A DNA stretch of 5,949 bases from contig CALNBC010000318.1 of the NCBI GenBank assembly GCA_937874755.1, positions 1 to 5,949 on the forward strand. The letters run 5' to 3'. The number at the start of each line of letters is the position of its first letter. Positions within the stretch are counted from its first letter, which is position 1. The position numbers and the translations under genes are program-made. Below the pieces are notes generated by a model. That model searched no databases and was not told the DNA's origin. It was given only the letters and a program-made list of their open reading frames with translations. This document shows positions 4,215 through 5,949 of this stretch, piece after piece. Origin of the DNA: an uncultured Clostridia bacterium (GTDB lineage: Bacteria; Bacillota; Clostridia; Christensenellales; CALWSW01).

Positions 4215-5949
4215 ATGTTGAGAAATAAATCCGTGCTGTTACTGCTGGCGATACTACTGGCCGGCGCGATAGTACTATATTTAATATTCGGCGGCTCTGT
4301 GGCGGGCGGCGGCAACAGCGAAACCGGAACGCAGGATTACGAGTCCTCCTTCGCAGGCAGCATCGTGATAAACGAGGCCATGGCGAGCAACCCCGGGGTC
4401 ATCCCCGCCAGCGACGGCGGCTTTTACGATTGGGTGGAGCTGTATAACCCGACCGACGAAGCCGCAGACATTAGTGGCTGGGGCTTGTCAGACGATGCCA
4501 AGGTTGCGGCCAAATGGACGTTTGGCGAGGGCACGGTCATCCCCGCCAAGGGCTATCTTCTGGTGTTCTGCTCGGACGAGAATCAAAACGACCCGTCGGG
4601 CGAGCTACACGCGGCATTCAAGCTCAAGTCGGGTAAGGATACTGTGGTGCTCTCCGATTCGACAGGTAAATCGGTGGACAAACTCCCCCTGCCCGAGGTT
4701 ACAGAGGGCCACTCCATAGGCAGGAATACCGCCGATATCGCTGACTGGCTGGACTATGCGAACCCCACCCCCGGCTACCCCAACGACGAAGCGGGGCTCG
4801 CCGCCTACGTTGCCTCGATGGATGCCAGCTCCATAGGGCTGCTCATTGCCGAATTCCAGCCCGCAAACAAGACTACTATACACACCCAAGCGGGCGATTA
4901 CTCCGACTGGGTGGAGCTTTACAACCCCACCGGCTCCGATGTGGACGTTTCGGGTTTCGGCTTGTCGGACGACAGGTCTAAACCCCTTAAGTGGACATTT
5001 CCCGAAGGCACGAGCATACCCGCGGGCGGCAGGCTGCTCATCTGGTGCGACGGTTATGTCGATGTATCCGGCAATTATCCAAATGAGCTGCACGCCACCT
5101 TCGGGCTCTCCAGCTTCGAGGAAAGCGTGGTCTTATCAGACGCCCGGGGTAGAACCATAGACGCAGTAGACTATTCGGGGATTGGGACTGACGCTTCCTA
5201 CGCCCGGCAGGCGGACGGCTCCTGGCAGGCGACAGCAAGGCCGACACCCGGCTACGAGAATACGGATGAAGGCTACGCTGCCTTTGCCCAAGAGGCCGGC
5301 GCCAGCGAAGGCGGCGGCCTCCTTATATCAGAGGTGATGTCCGCGAACGACGGCACGATACTCGAGAACGACACCTACTACGACTGGATAGAGCTTTACA
5401 ACAAAACAGGCGAAACCATCGACCTTTCGGGCTGGGGATTGTCAGACAATACGGGCAACCCCTTAAAGTGGACCTTCCCCGATGGAACTGCCGTCGCCCC
5501 CGGGGAATACAAGCTGATTATGGCTTCGGGGCTGGATATTAAAGACCGCGAAGAAGCGAATAAAACCTACCTCCACACATCCTTCGCGCTGAGCGCGGTA
5601 AAAGGAGAGGTGATTTCCCTTTCCAAGCCAGACGGCAGCATTGTCGACAAGCTCAACGCCGGCGCCCTTCGCGGCGGAATAACCTGCGGCAAGGACACAA
5701 GCGGCAGGATGTATTACTACGATGCGCCCACCCCCGGCGAGCCAAACGGCCAGGGTAAGATAGCCTATGCGCCCGCGCCGGAATTCGAGCTTGCGGCGGG
5801 GTTTTACTACGGCAGGCAGACCGTGGGCATTACCGTTCCCGAAGGCACCGACGTGTATTACACGACGGACGGCACAATACCCGACGAATCGGACGCGAGG
5901 TACACCGGTCCTTTTACTATAGAAAAGACCACCTCGGTACGCGCCACGG
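4215..5949 (+). CDS. Exported protein with three lamin-tail domains and a chitobiase-like domain (3' partial)
   Basis: The frame is open from ATG 4215 to the window edge (578 codons, no stop). GGAGG lies four bases before ATG; TTG, the next codon, would give seven bases. Residues 6-25 form a signal peptide or membrane anchor without a lipobox cysteine. Three lamin-tail (LTD, Ig-like beta) repeats follow: about 46-190, 205-349 and 367-511. They align with a 159-160 residue period: NE/AE/SE at E54, E213 and E373; DW(V/I)ELYN at 72, 231 and 390; GLSD then KWTF in each; and PTPG at 184, 343 and 505. From about 523 a Fn3-associated/CHB_HEX_C-type domain begins, with YYTTDGTIP at 548-556. In Clostridia this order often precedes a CotH kinase-like domain, which would lie beyond the window; that is an inference. 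It probably acts at the cell surface; its substrate is unknown. Confidence 0.9.
   Translation, partial: MLRNKSVLLLLAILLAGAIVLYLIFGGSVAGGGNSETGTQDYESSFAGSIVINEAMASNPGVIPASDGGFYDWVELYNPTDEAADISGWGLSDDAKVAAKWTFGEGTVIPAKGYLLVFCSDENQNDPSGELHAAFKLKSGKDTVVLSDSTGKSVDKLPLPEVTEGHSIGRNTADIADWLDYANPTPGYPNDEAGLAAYVASMDASSIGLLIAEFQPANKTTIHTQAGDYSDWVELYNPTGSDVDVSGFGLSDDRSKPLKWTFPEGTSIPAGGRLLIWCDGYVDVSGNYPNELHATFGLSSFEESVVLSDARGRTIDAVDYSGIGTDASYARQADGSWQATARPTPGYENTDEGYAAFAQEAGASEGGGLLISEVMSANDGTILENDTYYDWIELYNKTGETIDLSGWGLSDNTGNPLKWTFPDGTAVAPGEYKLIMASGLDIKDREEANKTYLHTSFALSAVKGEVISLSKPDGSIVDKLNAGALRGGITCGKDTSGRMYYYDAPTPGEPNGQGKIAYAPAPEFELAAGFYYGRQTVGITVPEGTDVYYTTDGTIPDESDARYTGPFTIEKTTSVRAT

Noticed and set aside
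4605..5093. 162-residue open frame on the minus strand within the lamin-tail gene
   Set aside because: It mirrors the two lamin-tail repeats and has no own RBS, promoter or family resemblance.

Overview
The window looks like a chromosomal piece of a Gram-positive anaerobe of the Clostridia (Firmicutes), probably gut-type and perhaps uncultivated. The reasons are two secreted proteins with sortase-type C-terminal sorting signals (VPETGD, hydrophobic helix, KKSR tail), purine-rich ribosome binding sites, U-tract hairpin terminators, a two-subunit dihydroxyacetone kinase of the phosphotransferase type, and a lamin-tail/chitobiase-type surface protein. All five recognisable genes read on the + strand. 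The genus cannot be fixed from sequence alone.

Layout: bases 1-60 hold the terminator of an upstream gene outside the window. Bases 261-641 and 939-1895 encode two sortase-anchored surface proteins (126 and 318 residues). They share the signal peptide, a proline/acidic stalk, the sorting signal, the RBS block and an upstream cis-element; only the larger has a Cys/His-repeat ectodomain. Each is followed by its own hairpin terminator. Bases 1896-2315 are a long gap with two terminators, a good promoter (2180-2208) and a leader with a possible 20-codon ORF whose stop overlaps the dhaK start. Bases 2316-3958 are dhaK-dhaL, separated by a GC-rich hairpin and followed by two hairpins, the second a clear terminator. 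No dhaM lies in the window. A strong extended -10 promoter (4180-4185) then drives a gene running off the right edge, which encodes an exported protein with three lamin-tail domains and the start of a chitobiase-C-terminal-like domain.

How the genes work together: DhaK and DhaL form a dihydroxyacetone kinase that needs a phosphoryl donor, normally DhaM plus EI/HPr, encoded elsewhere. The surface genes are separate transcription units and show no metabolic link to dhaKL. The least explained parts are the duplicated surface-protein cassette with its repeated upstream element, the Cys/His repeats, and the dhaK leader. I see no CRISPR array, tRNA, rRNA, insertion sequence or phage gene.
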